DNA of 64,000 nt from Perspicuibacillus lycopersici (GCF_025660475.1 NZ_JAOUSF010000006.1:107708-171707); one strand, 5' to 3'. Counted from the first letter of the stretch, positions 1 to 8,998 are shown. A program made the numbers and translations. The notes: a model not told the origin generated them from the letters alone.

Positions 1-548
1 CTTTCATAAACTTCTTTAAATTGAATAATTTTAATAGGATCTTTTTCTGTAGCAAATAATTCTTTAATCGCAATTCTTAATAAATGATCGCAGTTGGATT
101 CATATTCCTTAATTTTTATAGCATGAAGATGTATATCTGCTAATTTTCTTTCAGATAACAATTCGATACATGTATGAATCTCAAATGCACAGTTTTTAAT
201 ATGGGAAACAAAGGATTTCATATGCTCCGTAGGATGGATGATGGAATACATATCGAAAAGTGCAGTTGTTTCCTCTAAACCATCAATAACATCATCCAAA
301 GTCAAAGTAAGAAGCAAAATATCTTCTCTTTCAATTGGTGTGATAAAAGCATGGTTTAATTCTTTAATTACTGTATGTACTAATGTATCCCCTTTAGCCT
401 CATGTTCCTTTACTTTATCAGAGAATATTTTTATATCACTTGCTGTTTTTATTTGGAAGTCATAAAAGAAGGTTGCTGCTTCCTTAATATTTTCTGAGAT
501 ATCACATAATAATACTGAAAATTTATCTTTCTTTTTCCCAAATGCCAT
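1..548 (-). CDS. DUF47 family (PhoU-like) protein, 3' end outside window
   Basis: The reading frame runs from ATG at 548 leftward past the window edge, so about 182 N-terminal residues are visible. The protein starts MAFGKKKDKFSVLLCDISEN and continues as an all-helical, charged chain, with segments such as FYDFQIKTASDIKIFS and VIDGLEETTALFDMY. This matches the DUF47/PhoU-like family (B. subtilis YkaA), which normally sits beside a Pit-type phosphate permease and is thought to modulate it. A GGAGG site precedes the ATG by 8-9 bases (TGGAGGCAATAAATATG on the minus strand). There is no signal peptide, so it is cytoplasmic. The family normally runs to just over 200 residues, so most of the gene is present. 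A pit gene would be expected downstream, outside the window, and cannot be confirmed here. Confidence 0.85.
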   Translation of the reverse strand, partial: MAFGKKKDKFSVLLCDISENIKEAATFFYDFQIKTASDIKIFSDKVKEHEAKGDTLVHTVIKELNHAFITPIEREDILLLTLTLDDVIDGLEETTALFDMYSIIHPTEHMKSFVSHIKNCAFEIHTCIELLSERKLADIHLHAIKIKEYESNCDHLLRIAIKELFATEKDPIKIIQFKEVYE

Positions 549-842
549 ATTTATTGCCTCCATAAAGATAAGATTAAACACACATATGCTATTATATCTC
601 GATTGTGAGATTTAGTCATTTAGTTTCCATAAATGTTTTCCAATTGTTCATTTTCACAAAAAACGTGCAACCAAGTATTGCGAGTGAAATCAAGAAATAT
701 CAATGCTCACTTATTGTTACCAATAGGTGGTATTAATTATGTAAATATTTTTTTAAAAAAAGTCACAGAATAAGCCCAACATTCATATCCAGTAGAAAAT
801 GGTTAAAAGAATGGAATTTCATAAAGCGCAGGAGGTGCCACT

Positions 843-1487
843 ATGGAAAATACAAAACAAAAACAGGATGATAATTGGAAGGATGAACTAGTAAATGCCA
901 TTACGCATGGTATTGGTTTTCTGTTAAGTATTCCAGCAATGCTGTATTTAATTGACCTTGCTGCGAATCAAAGCCGAATCCATCTGCTTAGTTATGTGAT
1001 TTTTGGTGGCTCGATGGTGTTTTTATATTTCTGTTCGACGATGCTTCACAGCTTGTTCCATACGAAAAAGGCAAAAAAAATATTTCAAATACTTGACCAC
1101 TCTGCAATCTATTTATTAATTGCGGGTACATATACACCGTTTGGATTAATTACTTTAAAAGGTACGATTGGCTGGGCATTGTTTGCAACAATATGGACAT
1201 TGGCGATTGTTGGGATAATTTTTAAATGCTTTTTTATCGGTCGCTTTAAACATTTATCGACAATGTTTTATTTAGTGATGGGGTGGCTAATTATCATTGC
1301 AATTAAACCACTGTATGAAAATTTAACACCTGCAGGTTTTGGGTTGTTATTTACTGGCGGGTTAATGTATACAATAGGTACCATTTTTTATTCGTTTAAT
1401 AAGTTACCGTTTAGTCATGGAATTTGGCATTTATTTGTCATTGCTGGAAATGCCTTAATGTATTTTTGTGTTTTGTTGTATGTATAA
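843..1487 (+). CDS. trhA: Hemolysin III family (PAQR/TrhA-like) membrane protein
   Basis: A 214-residue polytopic membrane protein with about seven hydrophobic segments. The PAQR signature residues are visible: a Ser followed by His in helix 2 (STMLHSLFH), an Asp in LDHSAIYLLIAGTYTPF, and HGIWHLF in the last helix. In PAQR proteins these Ser/His/Asp residues form a zinc site. The bacterial family is called hemolysin III or TrhA/YqfA and is linked to membrane homeostasis; a true haemolytic role is doubtful. The start is well supported by AGGAGGTG at 830-837, five bases before the ATG. It appears monocistronic, with its own AT-rich upstream region and a separate promoter region for the next gene. 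Confidence 0.9.
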   Translation: MENTKQKQDDNWKDELVNAITHGIGFLLSIPAMLYLIDLAANQSRIHLLSYVIFGGSMVFLYFCSTMLHSLFHTKKAKKIFQILDHSAIYLLIAGTYTPFGLITLKGTIGWALFATIWTLAIVGIIFKCFFIGRFKHLSTMFYLVMGWLIIIAIKPLYENLTPAGFGLLFTGGLMYTIGTIFYSFNKLPFSHGIWHLFVIAGNALMYFCVLLYV

Positions 1488-1641
1488 TTCTATATTAATG
1501 CCTAAGATCCAATCAGTATTGGTCTTGGGCTATTTTTATTGATTGTACTGGCTGATATGAAATTGATACGAAATTGAAATTTTTTCTTTTGTATAAATAT
1601 AGTAGAATAGAAATAGATATCAAAAATAGAAAGGATATTCG

Positions 1642-2811
1642 ATGAAAGCTTTGAGATGTACTACATTAGTGGCATTGCTATTATTTTCCTTCTTTGTGAC
1701 GGTCCAGTTTGCGAATGCTGAGGAGCCAAGTCTTTCCATACAGAGCGAGGCAGCGGTAGTAATCGATGGGAAGTCTGGCCAAATACTTTATGGTAAAAAT
1801 GAAAACGAAAAAATGTATCCGGCAAGTATAACAAAAATCGCAACGGCAATATATGCACTTGAAAATTGTGAATTGGATGATGTAGTTACAGTTAGTGAAA
1901 ATGCAGCAAATGTCGAAGGGACAAGCGTGTACTTAGAAGTAGGAGAACAGGTTACGGTTGAGAAACTACTTATTGGAATGTTGATTAATTCGGGCAATGA
2001 TGCAGCGATTGCAATCGCTGAGCATATTGATGGATCAGTAGAGAAATTTTCGGAAAAGATGAATATGTTTTTGAAAAATAATATTGGCGTCACTTCTACT
2101 TCTTTCGTAAATCCAAATGGTCTATATGATGAAAATCATTATACTACCGCAAGTGATATGGCGAAAATTACCCAATATGCGATGAAAAATGAGCAATTCC
2201 GAAATATTTTTCAAATGCAGGAATATCAATGGGATGGTCTATCATGGGATACGACATTAATTACCCATCATCGCTTACTAAAAGGAGAATTTCCTTTTGA
2301 AGGAATTACTGGTGGGAAAAACGGATTTGTCGATGAGTCTGGCCAAACATTAGTGACAACTGCAACTCGTGGGGATCTTGATTTGATTGCTGTCACGTTA
2401 AAAACAAATTACAAAGATGTCCCATATACAGATACGATTCAGCTATTGAATTTTGGGTTTGATAATTTCCATACTGAAATGATTCCTAAATTTTCTACAT
2501 TGCAATCCAACGGGAAAAACTATATAGCTCCAGAAGATTTATATTTCTCGGTAAAAAATGGGGAACAATATAAAGAAAATATAGATCCGGATGGACAGCT
2601 CAATATTGTAAATGATGCAAATGAAATTATCACAACGTTTCCACTTACTCCCGAGATAGAAGAATCTGAAACGAGTACGGTCGCGGTAAGTAATCCACAT
2701 ACGGAAAAAGAGTCATCAATCGATTTCTTCCCAGGATACGTAATCGTACTTTTCCTATTCATTATTGGATTCTTATTCGTTCGAAAAAGAAGGGCAAAAA
2801 AAGAATATTAA
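1642..2811 (+). CDS. D-alanyl-D-alanine carboxypeptidase, S11 family
   Basis: A 389-residue low-molecular-weight penicillin-binding protein that would trim the terminal D-Ala from peptidoglycan stem peptides outside the cell. It has a signal peptide (residues 1-26, ending FANAEE), the active-site SxxK as S62-I-T-K65, and the SGN triad at 117-119. The third S11 box, usually KTG, reads K226-N-G228 in the context GGKNGF. The C terminus has a hydrophobic segment followed by VRKRRAKKEY, so the enzyme is held by a C-terminal transmembrane anchor rather than the amphipathic helix typical of DacA. AGAAAGGATATTCG supplies the ribosome binding site. It stands alone, with a strong terminator at 2829-2865. 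It resembles the DacF/YodJ-like group; I cannot assign the exact paralogue. Confidence 0.9.
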   Translation: MKALRCTTLVALLLFSFFVTVQFANAEEPSLSIQSEAAVVIDGKSGQILYGKNENEKMYPASITKIATAIYALENCELDDVVTVSENAANVEGTSVYLEVGEQVTVEKLLIGMLINSGNDAAIAIAEHIDGSVEKFSEKMNMFLKNNIGVTSTSFVNPNGLYDENHYTTASDMAKITQYAMKNEQFRNIFQMQEYQWDGLSWDTTLITHHRLLKGEFPFEGITGGKNGFVDESGQTLVTTATRGDLDLIAVTLKTNYKDVPYTDTIQLLNFGFDNFHTEMIPKFSTLQSNGKNYIAPEDLYFSVKNGEQYKENIDPDGQLNIVNDANEIITTFPLTPEIEESETSTVAVSNPHTEKESSIDFFPGYVIVLFLFIIGFLFVRKRRAKKEY

Positions 2812-2828
2812 AGATAAATTTGGTTTTG

Positions 2829-2865
2829 AAAAAGGACAATTGCCATCGGGTAATTGTCCTTTTTT
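2829..2865 (+). terminator. Intrinsic terminator after the carboxypeptidase gene
   Basis: AAAAGGACAATT and AATTGTCCTTTT form a 12-bp stem around a 10-base loop, followed by a run of T. Confidence 0.9.
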
Positions 2866-3012
2866 CATTCGGAATAATGGAAATTTCAGCCGTTAATGTG
2901 AAGCTATCTCCGTCTAGAGTAGGATACATTCATTGGAACCTATCATTATAATGAACGTATAAAGAAAAAATAAGCAAATCTAAAAATTCGGTAATATCAA
3001 TCTAGTCAGGGA

Positions 3013-4005
3013 GTGAAGGAATTGGAAAATGTTATTGAGATTCAAAACGTAAAAAAATCCTATCGTAAAAAAGGTGCGAAAGAAAAAGTGGAAGCAGTCA
3101 AAGGGGTAAGTCTTACCGTAAAAAAAGGGGAAATTGTTGGCTTGCTTGGACCGAATGGGGCGGGAAAAACGACACTCATTAAAATGATGTGTGGATTACT
3201 AATCCCGAATGAAGGTACCATTCTAATCAATGGAATTAATATTCGTCAGAAGCGTCTTCAGGCAATGGAACATATAAGTGTCGTACTGGAGGGGAACCGA
3301 AATCTATATTGGCGGTTAACGGTAAAAGAAAACTTAGAGTACTTTGCGGGAAATCGTGGCCACTCGAAAAAACAAATTCAGGAAAAAATGGAGCATTTAA
3401 TTGACAGGTTTAATTTACGGGAAAAGGAAAATGAAATGGTAAATGCTTTGTCGCGGGGAATGCAGCAAAAGGTTGCGGTAGCTGTTGCGCTAATTGCAAA
3501 TACCGATGTTATTTTTCTTGATGAGCCAACATTAGGATTAGACCTCGAGACAAGCTATGAAATAAGAACTTTATTAAAGGAAATCGTCGAAGAAGAACAA
3601 AAGACGATTATTATTAGTACCCACGATATGCCAGTTGTCCAAGAGGTTTGTGAGCGCGTAGTGATTGTGAATCACGGTAATATTGTAGCGGATGACCGGG
3701 TAGAAAATCTTCTGCAGCTATTTGAAAGTAAAGCATACTTATTTACATTGAACGCTACATTAACGAAACAACAAATTAGTTTTCTTGAAACACATTTTGT
3801 CACATCGATTAGCCAAAACGATGTCGGGCAAACATTATTAGAAGTCAATATTCAACAAAGTGAAGATTTTTATCGAATTATCGACTTGCTTGCAAAAGAG
3901 CAAATACCAATCGAAAAAATTGATCGGACGACAGTCGATTTTGAAGAAGTATTTATGAAAATCGTAAAAGGAGGATATTCCCATGAAATGGCTAAATCTG
4001 TTTAA
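3013..4005 (+). CDS. ABC transporter ATP-binding protein (ABC-2 type exporter)
   Basis: A 330-residue nucleotide-binding subunit. It shows Walker A GPNGAGKT (around residue 52), a signature region ALSRGMQQKVAVAVAL, Walker B VIFLDEPTLGLD and a switch His in ISTHDMP. The signature is divergent, with SRGMQQK in place of LSGGQ, which is common in drug/antibiotic-type ABC-2 exporters. A C-terminal domain of about 100 residues beyond the core is typical of that group. The long frame begins with GTG at 3013. TTG at 3022 is an attractive alternative because AGGGAG at 3008-3013 is then about eight bases upstream. The gene overlaps the permease start by 23 bases, so the two are co-translated. The substrate cannot be deduced. 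Confidence 0.9.
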   Translation: MKELENVIEIQNVKKSYRKKGAKEKVEAVKGVSLTVKKGEIVGLLGPNGAGKTTLIKMMCGLLIPNEGTILINGINIRQKRLQAMEHISVVLEGNRNLYWRLTVKENLEYFAGNRGHSKKQIQEKMEHLIDRFNLREKENEMVNALSRGMQQKVAVAVALIANTDVIFLDEPTLGLDLETSYEIRTLLKEIVEEEQKTIIISTHDMPVVQEVCERVVIVNHGNIVADDRVENLLQLFESKAYLFTLNATLTKQQISFLETHFVTSISQNDVGQTLLEVNIQQSEDFYRIIDLLAKEQIPIEKIDRTTVDFEEVFMKIVKGGYSHEMAKSV

Positions 4006-4756
4006 AGTGAATATAAAGCGGGAGGTAATTTTATTAAAAAGATACTTACCAAATACCATTAGTATGATACTAACCTTCTATATTATTTTTCTCGGTATGT
4101 TTTTTGGAATTCAGGTAGTAGGGGATCCGGGAAGTGCAGAAATGAATACACAGTACGTAATCGTAAACTATATTTTTTGGTATTTATCGATGGCGGTTAT
4201 GGCAGGGATCGGGTGGACCGTGCAAAATGAAGTAACGTTAGGAACATTGGAGCAAATTTATATGTCACCATTAGGTGCATGGAGAATCTTCCTGGCACGA
4301 ATTATTTCATCGACCGTTGTCGAAATGATTACGATGACGATTATGCTATTTGTTTCTATGCTGACAGCTGGAACGTGGTTAAATATTGATATTATTGCAA
4401 TTCTACCAATCCTTATTTTAATGATAGTTAGTATGCTTGGAGTTAGCTTTATGATTGCGGGAGCTGCGGTCATTTTTAAACAGATTGGGTCATTTTTACA
4501 AATATCGCAATTTATCTTTGCTGGGTTAACCTTTGTTCCGTTATCCACTGCACCATTCCTTGAATTTGCGCCAATTGTAAAAGGTGTAGATATGGTAAGA
4601 CAAATCATGATATTTGATTATTCCTGGACAGATTTTACAGTGGTAGATTATAGCTCGCTTATTTTGAATGCTATTCTATATTTTGCATTAGGAATTTTCG
4701 TCTTTTTCCGCTGTGAGCGGGTCGCAATGGAAAAAGGTGTGCTTGGCCAGCATTAA
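3983..4756 (+). CDS. ABC-2 type transporter permease
   Basis: A 257-residue integral membrane protein with about six hydrophobic segments and an ABC-2 permease layout. There is a short cytosolic N terminus, then TM1 (TISMILTFYIIFLGMFFG), a cytoplasmic stretch VQNEVTLGTLEQIYMSPLG resembling the coupling region of drug exporters, and a bundle of four C-terminal helices. It starts inside the 3' end of the ATPase gene, with AAAGGAGG at 3967-3974 before the ATG. It pairs with that ATPase as a two-gene exporter, probably homodimeric. A drug, lipid or peptide could be the substrate; nothing in the sequence decides. Confidence 0.88.
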   Translation: MKWLNLFKVNIKREVILLKRYLPNTISMILTFYIIFLGMFFGIQVVGDPGSAEMNTQYVIVNYIFWYLSMAVMAGIGWTVQNEVTLGTLEQIYMSPLGAWRIFLARIISSTVVEMITMTIMLFVSMLTAGTWLNIDIIAILPILILMIVSMLGVSFMIAGAAVIFKQIGSFLQISQFIFAGLTFVPLSTAPFLEFAPIVKGVDMVRQIMIFDYSWTDFTVVDYSSLILNAILYFALGIFVFFRCERVAMEKGVLGQH

Positions 4757-4789
4757 TTATGAATTAAGAAATCTCATAGGAAAAAGAAA

Positions 4790-4812
4790 AGCCGCATCCG
4801 AGGGATGCGGCT
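4790..4812 (+). terminator. Probable terminator after the ABC exporter
   Basis: AGCCGCATCC-GAG-GGATGCGGCT is a perfect 10-bp GC-rich stem with a 3-base loop. The tail is AT-rich (ATATTTATTA) rather than a pure T run. Confidence 0.75.
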
Positions 4813-4925
4813 ATATTTATTATTTTTATTAGCATCTTCTACCGTTTGTGGGTAACGATGCGTAATTGTGGAATAATATAAAAGTACAGAAAAACAAAAC
4901 ATAGGTACACGTATAGAAAATTTTG

Positions 4926-4964
4926 TGGTAAAATAAAATTATTCGATACACCGCGGTGTATCGA
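4926..4964 (+). promoter_or_regulatory. Perfect 22-bp palindromic operator candidate upstream of helD
   Basis: Bases 4943-4964 are a perfect inverted repeat with no spacer; the inner 20 bases are CGATACACCGCGGTGTATCG. An extended -10-like element, TGGTAAAAT (4926-4934), lies just before it, so the palindrome would start about at the transcription start. This is where TetR/MarR-type repressors commonly bind. The 11-bp half-sites are GC-rich in an AT-rich surround. No cognate regulator gene is adjacent. Confidence 0.6.
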
Positions 4965-5034
4965 GCATAATATCTCACATTAATTATCTCACGAATTTCT
5001 CTTTTTGTCAATCATTTTTTTGAGGAGTGGTTAT

Positions 5035-7386
5035 ATGGCGGAAAACAAGGATCTTACAAAGGAAATCGAACAAAGCCATGTGGATAATGTAATCCATGTC
5101 ATTGAAAAAAAATTAACACGTATGGAGGAAAAAACTGGGACATTAAAACAGGATATCGTTAGTTTAAGAAAAACCTTTTGGGAAGATGTAACGGTAAATC
5201 TTGATGAACCAGATGATGTAATTGAAACACATACTAGTATCCGCCAGCAATCGGAGCTCCTTTCAGAACGAGAGCGTAGTCACAGGCAGTTATATAAACA
5301 ATGGAATAATTTAACGCGCTTAAAATCCTCACCGTTTTTCGGAAGAATTGATTTTAAAGAGGACGGCGAGGAACGCACAGAAAAAATATATATTGGTTTA
5401 TTCTCTTTAATGGATGAACAGGATGAGGAATTTCTTGTATACGATTGGCGTGCTCCAATCTCAAGCATGTACTATGACTATGCACCAGGTCCTGCGAAAT
5501 ATGAAACAATGGATGGCTTTATTCACGGTGAAATGGAGTTGAAACGGCAATATATTATTCGTGATGGGAAAATAAAAGTTTTATTTGATACAGGTGTAAC
5601 GATTGGTGACGAAATGCTTCAGGAAGTATTAAGTGATCAAGCGGATACCCAAATGAAAAGTATTGTCGCAACCATTCAAAGGGAGCAAAATGAAATCATC
5701 CGCAATGATGAGAAAAAGTACTTAATTGTTCAAGGTTCTGCAGGTAGCGGTAAAACCTCGGCCGCTCTTCAGCGGGTTGCCTATCTCCTATATCGTTATC
5801 GAAAAAAGTTACGTGCGGATAATATTTTATTATTTTCCCCCAATCCGATGTTCAATAGCTATGTGGCGAATGTTCTACCAGAGCTTGGCGAGGAAAATAT
5901 GCAACAAAGTACATTCTTCCAATATTTATTGCATCGACTGGATGACGATTTTATAGTGGAGGATCCGAACACGCAAATTGAATATATGCTGAGTACCAAT
6001 CGTGATGCAATATTTTCTGTGCGAAAGGCAGGTATCCTATATAAAGCAAGCATTGCCTTCAAGCAGATGATTGATCAATACGTATTATACTTAAATGACG
6101 AAGGTATGCAGTTTAAAAATATTACGTTTCGTAAAGAGAAATTTATTAATAAAGAGGAAATTGAACAATATTTTTATTCATTAGATCGAAGCATTTCAAT
6201 CCCGAATCGCATCATTATCGTTAAAGATTGGTTGCTTTTAAAGCTAAAAGAAAAAGAGCAAGAAGAACGTCCGAAGGAATGGGTAGAAGAAGAAAGAGAG
6301 CTGTTGGAACGTGAGGATTATTTAAAGGTATATAAAAAATTACAAAAGGAGCAGCGGTTCACGGACGATACCTTTAATGACTTTGATCGTGAAGAAAAAT
6401 TACTAGCAGAATGGATTGTTCGAAAGAGAATTAAGCCATTACGAAGAAAAATTGAAAGCTTAGCATTCATTGATCTCCCTACGATTTATCGAAATATCTT
6501 TGCCTGGGCACTGCAATCAGACTTCCCGAATCTTCCAGATTGTTGGCAAGAAATTGGAGAGGAAACTGGTAATGAGCTGAAAAATAGACAATTAAATTAT
6601 GAGGATGCAACGCCGTTTCTATATATTAAGGATAAACTAGAGGGTAAGCATATTTATTCAGGAATTAGGCATTTGTTTATTGATGAGGCACAGGATTATT
6701 CGCCATTTCAATTTGCTTATATTAAAGAAATTTTCCCAAATAGTAAAATGACAATACTAGGTGATATCAATCAATCGATCTATTCTCATTCAACTAATAA
6801 TGAAAGTGGATTAGCGAAATCAGATAGTCTGTTTCCGTTAGAAGAACAAAAAAAGATAGTATTAACGAAAAGCTATCGCTCTACTAAACAAATTGTCGAG
6901 TTTTCAGAGATGATTTTAACGGATAGACCGTCGATTGAGCCATTTAATCGCAACGGAAGCAAACCTATGGTAGCTAAAGTAAACAATGTTCCCCATCTTA
7001 ATGAGAAGATAGTCGAACAGGTTCGTAAGCTTCAGAGTGAGGGCAAGGAAACAATTGCTATTATTTGTAAAACAGCAAAAGAAACATTGGCTGCATATCA
7101 GGAGTTATCGAAGCAATTACCAATGCATTTGATTCAAAAGGAAACTCATTCCTATGAAAAAGGGTTATTAATCATCCCAAGCTATTTGGCGAAAGGGATT
7201 GAATTTGATGCCGTTATTATATATAACGGGTCTAGTGATGTGTATCATGAAGAGGATGAGCGTAAGCTATTTTATACTGCATGTACGAGAGCTATGCATA
7301 GCTTAACATTGTTTTATATAGGAGAAAAAAGTCCATTTTTACAAAAGGTAGATACAAGTAAATACGAGGAAGTAAGTTTCGCTTAA
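5035..7386 (+). CDS. helD: RNA polymerase recycling motor HelD (UvrD-like ATPase)
   Basis: A 783-residue superfamily 1 ATPase. In Firmicutes HelD binds RNA polymerase and uses ATP to strip stalled or terminated complexes from DNA and promote recycling. It has a long N-terminal coiled-coil arm (residues 1-90), the HelD segment KIYIGLFSL, YDWRAPISSMYYDY, Walker A GSAGSGKT near residue 235, Walker B as LFIDEAQDYSP near 549, and C-terminal helicase motifs SYRSTKQIVEF and YTACTRAMHSLTLF. The start at 5035 is preferred over an upstream in-frame codon at 5005 because GAGGAG (5022-5027) sits seven bases before the ATG. The length matches B. subtilis HelD (about 770). The palindrome at 4943-4964 suggests specific repression, which is interesting because some HelD homologues protect against rifamycins. 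Confidence 0.95.
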   Translation: MAENKDLTKEIEQSHVDNVIHVIEKKLTRMEEKTGTLKQDIVSLRKTFWEDVTVNLDEPDDVIETHTSIRQQSELLSERERSHRQLYKQWNNLTRLKSSPFFGRIDFKEDGEERTEKIYIGLFSLMDEQDEEFLVYDWRAPISSMYYDYAPGPAKYETMDGFIHGEMELKRQYIIRDGKIKVLFDTGVTIGDEMLQEVLSDQADTQMKSIVATIQREQNEIIRNDEKKYLIVQGSAGSGKTSAALQRVAYLLYRYRKKLRADNILLFSPNPMFNSYVANVLPELGEENMQQSTFFQYLLHRLDDDFIVEDPNTQIEYMLSTNRDAIFSVRKAGILYKASIAFKQMIDQYVLYLNDEGMQFKNITFRKEKFINKEEIEQYFYSLDRSISIPNRIIIVKDWLLLKLKEKEQEERPKEWVEEERELLEREDYLKVYKKLQKEQRFTDDTFNDFDREEKLLAEWIVRKRIKPLRRKIESLAFIDLPTIYRNIFAWALQSDFPNLPDCWQEIGEETGNELKNRQLNYEDATPFLYIKDKLEGKHIYSGIRHLFIDEAQDYSPFQFAYIKEIFPNSKMTILGDINQSIYSHSTNNESGLAKSDSLFPLEEQKKIVLTKSYRSTKQIVEFSEMILTDRPSIEPFNRNGSKPMVAKVNNVPHLNEKIVEQVRKLQSEGKETIAIICKTAKETLAAYQELSKQLPMHLIQKETHSYEKGLLIIPSYLAKGIEFDAVIIYNGSSDVYHEEDERKLFYTACTRAMHSLTLFYIGEKSPFLQKVDTSKYEEVSFA

Positions 7387-7415
7387 TAGATGCTGTGTTT
7401 ACTAATTATAAAAAT

Positions 7416-7460
7416 AGAGAATGCCCCGAGGTTGTAAAATGCTTCAGAGCATTCTCTTTT
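7416..7460. terminator. Bidirectional terminator between helD and the CBS gene
   Basis: AGAGAATGC (7416-7424) pairs with GCATTCTCT (7449-7457). T runs on the + side and A-rich sequence on the other side serve both convergent genes. Confidence 0.75.
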
Positions 7461-7474
7461 CTTTTATGTATCAC

Positions 7475-8191
7475 TTAATCTGCTGTGTAATCAATTTCAA
7501 TTAAATCCCATGCCGTAACGATACCTAATGGCATTTCCGTACGTTTTCCGTTTTCAGTAACTACCGCCATTTTTAAATCCTCTTTTTTAGCATGGTAACT
7601 CTCATAAATATCCTCTACATCAAAAATACTATAATTTTTCGGTACAAAAATAACAGGATGTTGCTTTTCGTATGCAAATATTTCTTTTATTTTTACGTTT
7701 TTAAGAGACAAATTAGTAGCATCAATATGATCAGCTAGCCATTTTACAATAGTACCAGCCTTCAGAAGACCAATGCATTCTTTGTTGTGATAAATCGGAT
7801 ATTGTGAATATGGATATTCCTTCATTCCTTGAATAACCTTCATGATTGAATCTTCATATTGGTAGTAAACGACCCGTTTGGACGCGATGGATAATATGGA
7901 GTTTGGCCTTGTTAAAACTTTCGCGATATGCTCAATTCGCTCCACTACGCTTTCATGTGGTTCTGCTATGTAATAACCAATTTCGGTTTTGTCATGAACA
8001 ATTGCATTTCGAAGTCTTGCAAATTGCAGGAGATCATCATAGAAAGCTTTTACGACTTTATGACGGCCAGCTCCAAAGCGAACGAGTTCGCTAAAGCTCT
8101 TATTAACTTTTAATAATCGTTCTAATGAATCCTGTATCTGATTAAAAGAAACTTCAAATCGTTCGGAGAGTAAGTTGATTTCTGGTTTCAT
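7475..8191 (-). CDS. CBS-domain protein with N-terminal helical domain
   Basis: A 238-residue soluble protein. Residues 1-90 are helical and contain RNAIVHDKTE, reminiscent of HEPN-like/DUF4145-type helical domains. The rest is a CBS pair: the first repeat covers VMKVIQGMKEYPYSQYPIYHNKECIGLLKAGTI-like sequence and the second covers HPVIFVPKNYSIFDVEDIY to GIVTAWDLIEI. CBS pairs usually sense adenine nucleotides. No catalytic domain is attached, so it is likely a ligand sensor or regulator of unknown partner. ATG at 8191 is preceded on the minus strand by an AGGAAGAGGAATTTT-type site. It is convergent with helD and monocistronic. The function is unassigned. Confidence 0.8.
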   Translation of the reverse strand: MKPEINLLSERFEVSFNQIQDSLERLLKVNKSFSELVRFGAGRHKVVKAFYDDLLQFARLRNAIVHDKTEIGYYIAEPHESVVERIEHIAKVLTRPNSILSIASKRVVYYQYEDSIMKVIQGMKEYPYSQYPIYHNKECIGLLKAGTIVKWLADHIDATNLSLKNVKIKEIFAYEKQHPVIFVPKNYSIFDVEDIYESYHAKKEDLKMAVVTENGKRTEMPLGIVTAWDLIEIDYTAD

Positions 8192-8226
8192 AAAATTCCT
8201 CTTCCTTATTTTTTTCTTTTTGAAAT

Positions 8227-8365
8227 GCCATTTTTAATGGATTGTTGTTATTCTGCGAAAAATGAGCTGCTGCTCAGACTGAATACACGGGGACTTCTAC
8301 GGGAAGCGAAGTGTCTTCAGTATGCGGACTATTTACAAATAGCAACAAACAATACGAAAACAACC
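8227..8365. repeat. MITE-like short inverted-repeat element, copy 1
   Basis: The left end TGCCATTTTTAATGGATTGT and the right end reading GGTTGTTTTCGTATTGTTTG on the opposite strand are imperfect terminal inverted repeats. The centre holds GACTGAATACAC, an AAGCG-containing middle and GTGTCTTCAGT, an imperfect hairpin. The same layout recurs at 21435-21578 and 62307-62461. There is no open frame inside. Confidence 0.65.
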
Positions 8366-8726
8366 TTTTGAAACAGTTTTTAATTTTATAGAAGATCTGA
8401 AAAAATAATATGCTACGCGTGAGATACAATATTTTTTTTAGCGAGCTAGCTATTTATATTTCTATCATACCAAAGCGCCGTAAAAAATGGAAAATGGTTA
8501 TACTATAAGGTTTACCATATTTCGTTCAATAAAAAAGTAAAAAAGATAGGGGAATTGTATGACTTTTATGCTAAGGACATATTCCTTTTCGAATATATCA
8601 AACGACGATAAATCCTGTCGATCTGGACGATGCCTTTGTACAGGATTAGTATTGTGCCGCAGAGAAAAATCCAATTGTGCCAAAATTACATCAAGGGAAA
8701 ACTGGTAGAGTGTATAGAAATCTTAT

Positions 8727-8930
8727 AAGTCTATTCGCGATTTAAAAAGGATTACCACTGGGGTATGTATAGAAGAATATCAATTATTTTTTCCGCTATT
8801 TGAAGAAAATATTTCCCATCTGTTTCAAGCAAAAGCAAGTGGTAGAAACAAGAACTAGCATTGGAGGAACAGCAAAAGAGCAGGAGAAAAACAGTGAAGT
8901 TAGCTAATCAAAGCTAGCATACTCGAAAGA
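8727..8930 (+). pseudogene. Decayed fragment of an IS5-type transposase N-terminal region
   Basis: An open stretch of 43 codons (8727-8858) reads KSIRDLKRITTGVCIEEYQL and continues FFPLFEENISHLFQAKASGR. This resembles the N-terminal helix-turn-helix region of IS5-family transposases (pattern: RLTGxxxEEFxxLLPLFE...GRxRKL). After a stop, the next frame continues ELALEEQQKSRRKTVKL, as expected after a one-base frameshift. No catalytic DDE part and no start codon are present. The whole stretch 8380-8950 has no intact gene. The family call rests on pattern recall only. Confidence 0.4.
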
Positions 8931-8950
8931 AAAATAAATGATTTAGAAAG

Positions 8951-8998
8951 GGAAAAACCTACTGCTGCGTAACTTCTAGTCAAACAGTAGGTTTTTCC
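8951..8998 (-). terminator. appC: Terminator of the app operon
   Basis: GGAAAAACCTACTG (8951-8964) and CAGTAGGTTTTTCC (8985-8998) form a perfect 14-bp stem. On the minus strand it follows appC by about 35 bases and ends in T-rich sequence. Confidence 0.85.

Noticed and set aside
8559..8708. Small Cys-rich open frame of 49 codons with a plausible ribosome site
   Set aside because: It lies in a decayed region, overlaps other-frame remnants, has no family I recognise and no promoter; not called as a gene.
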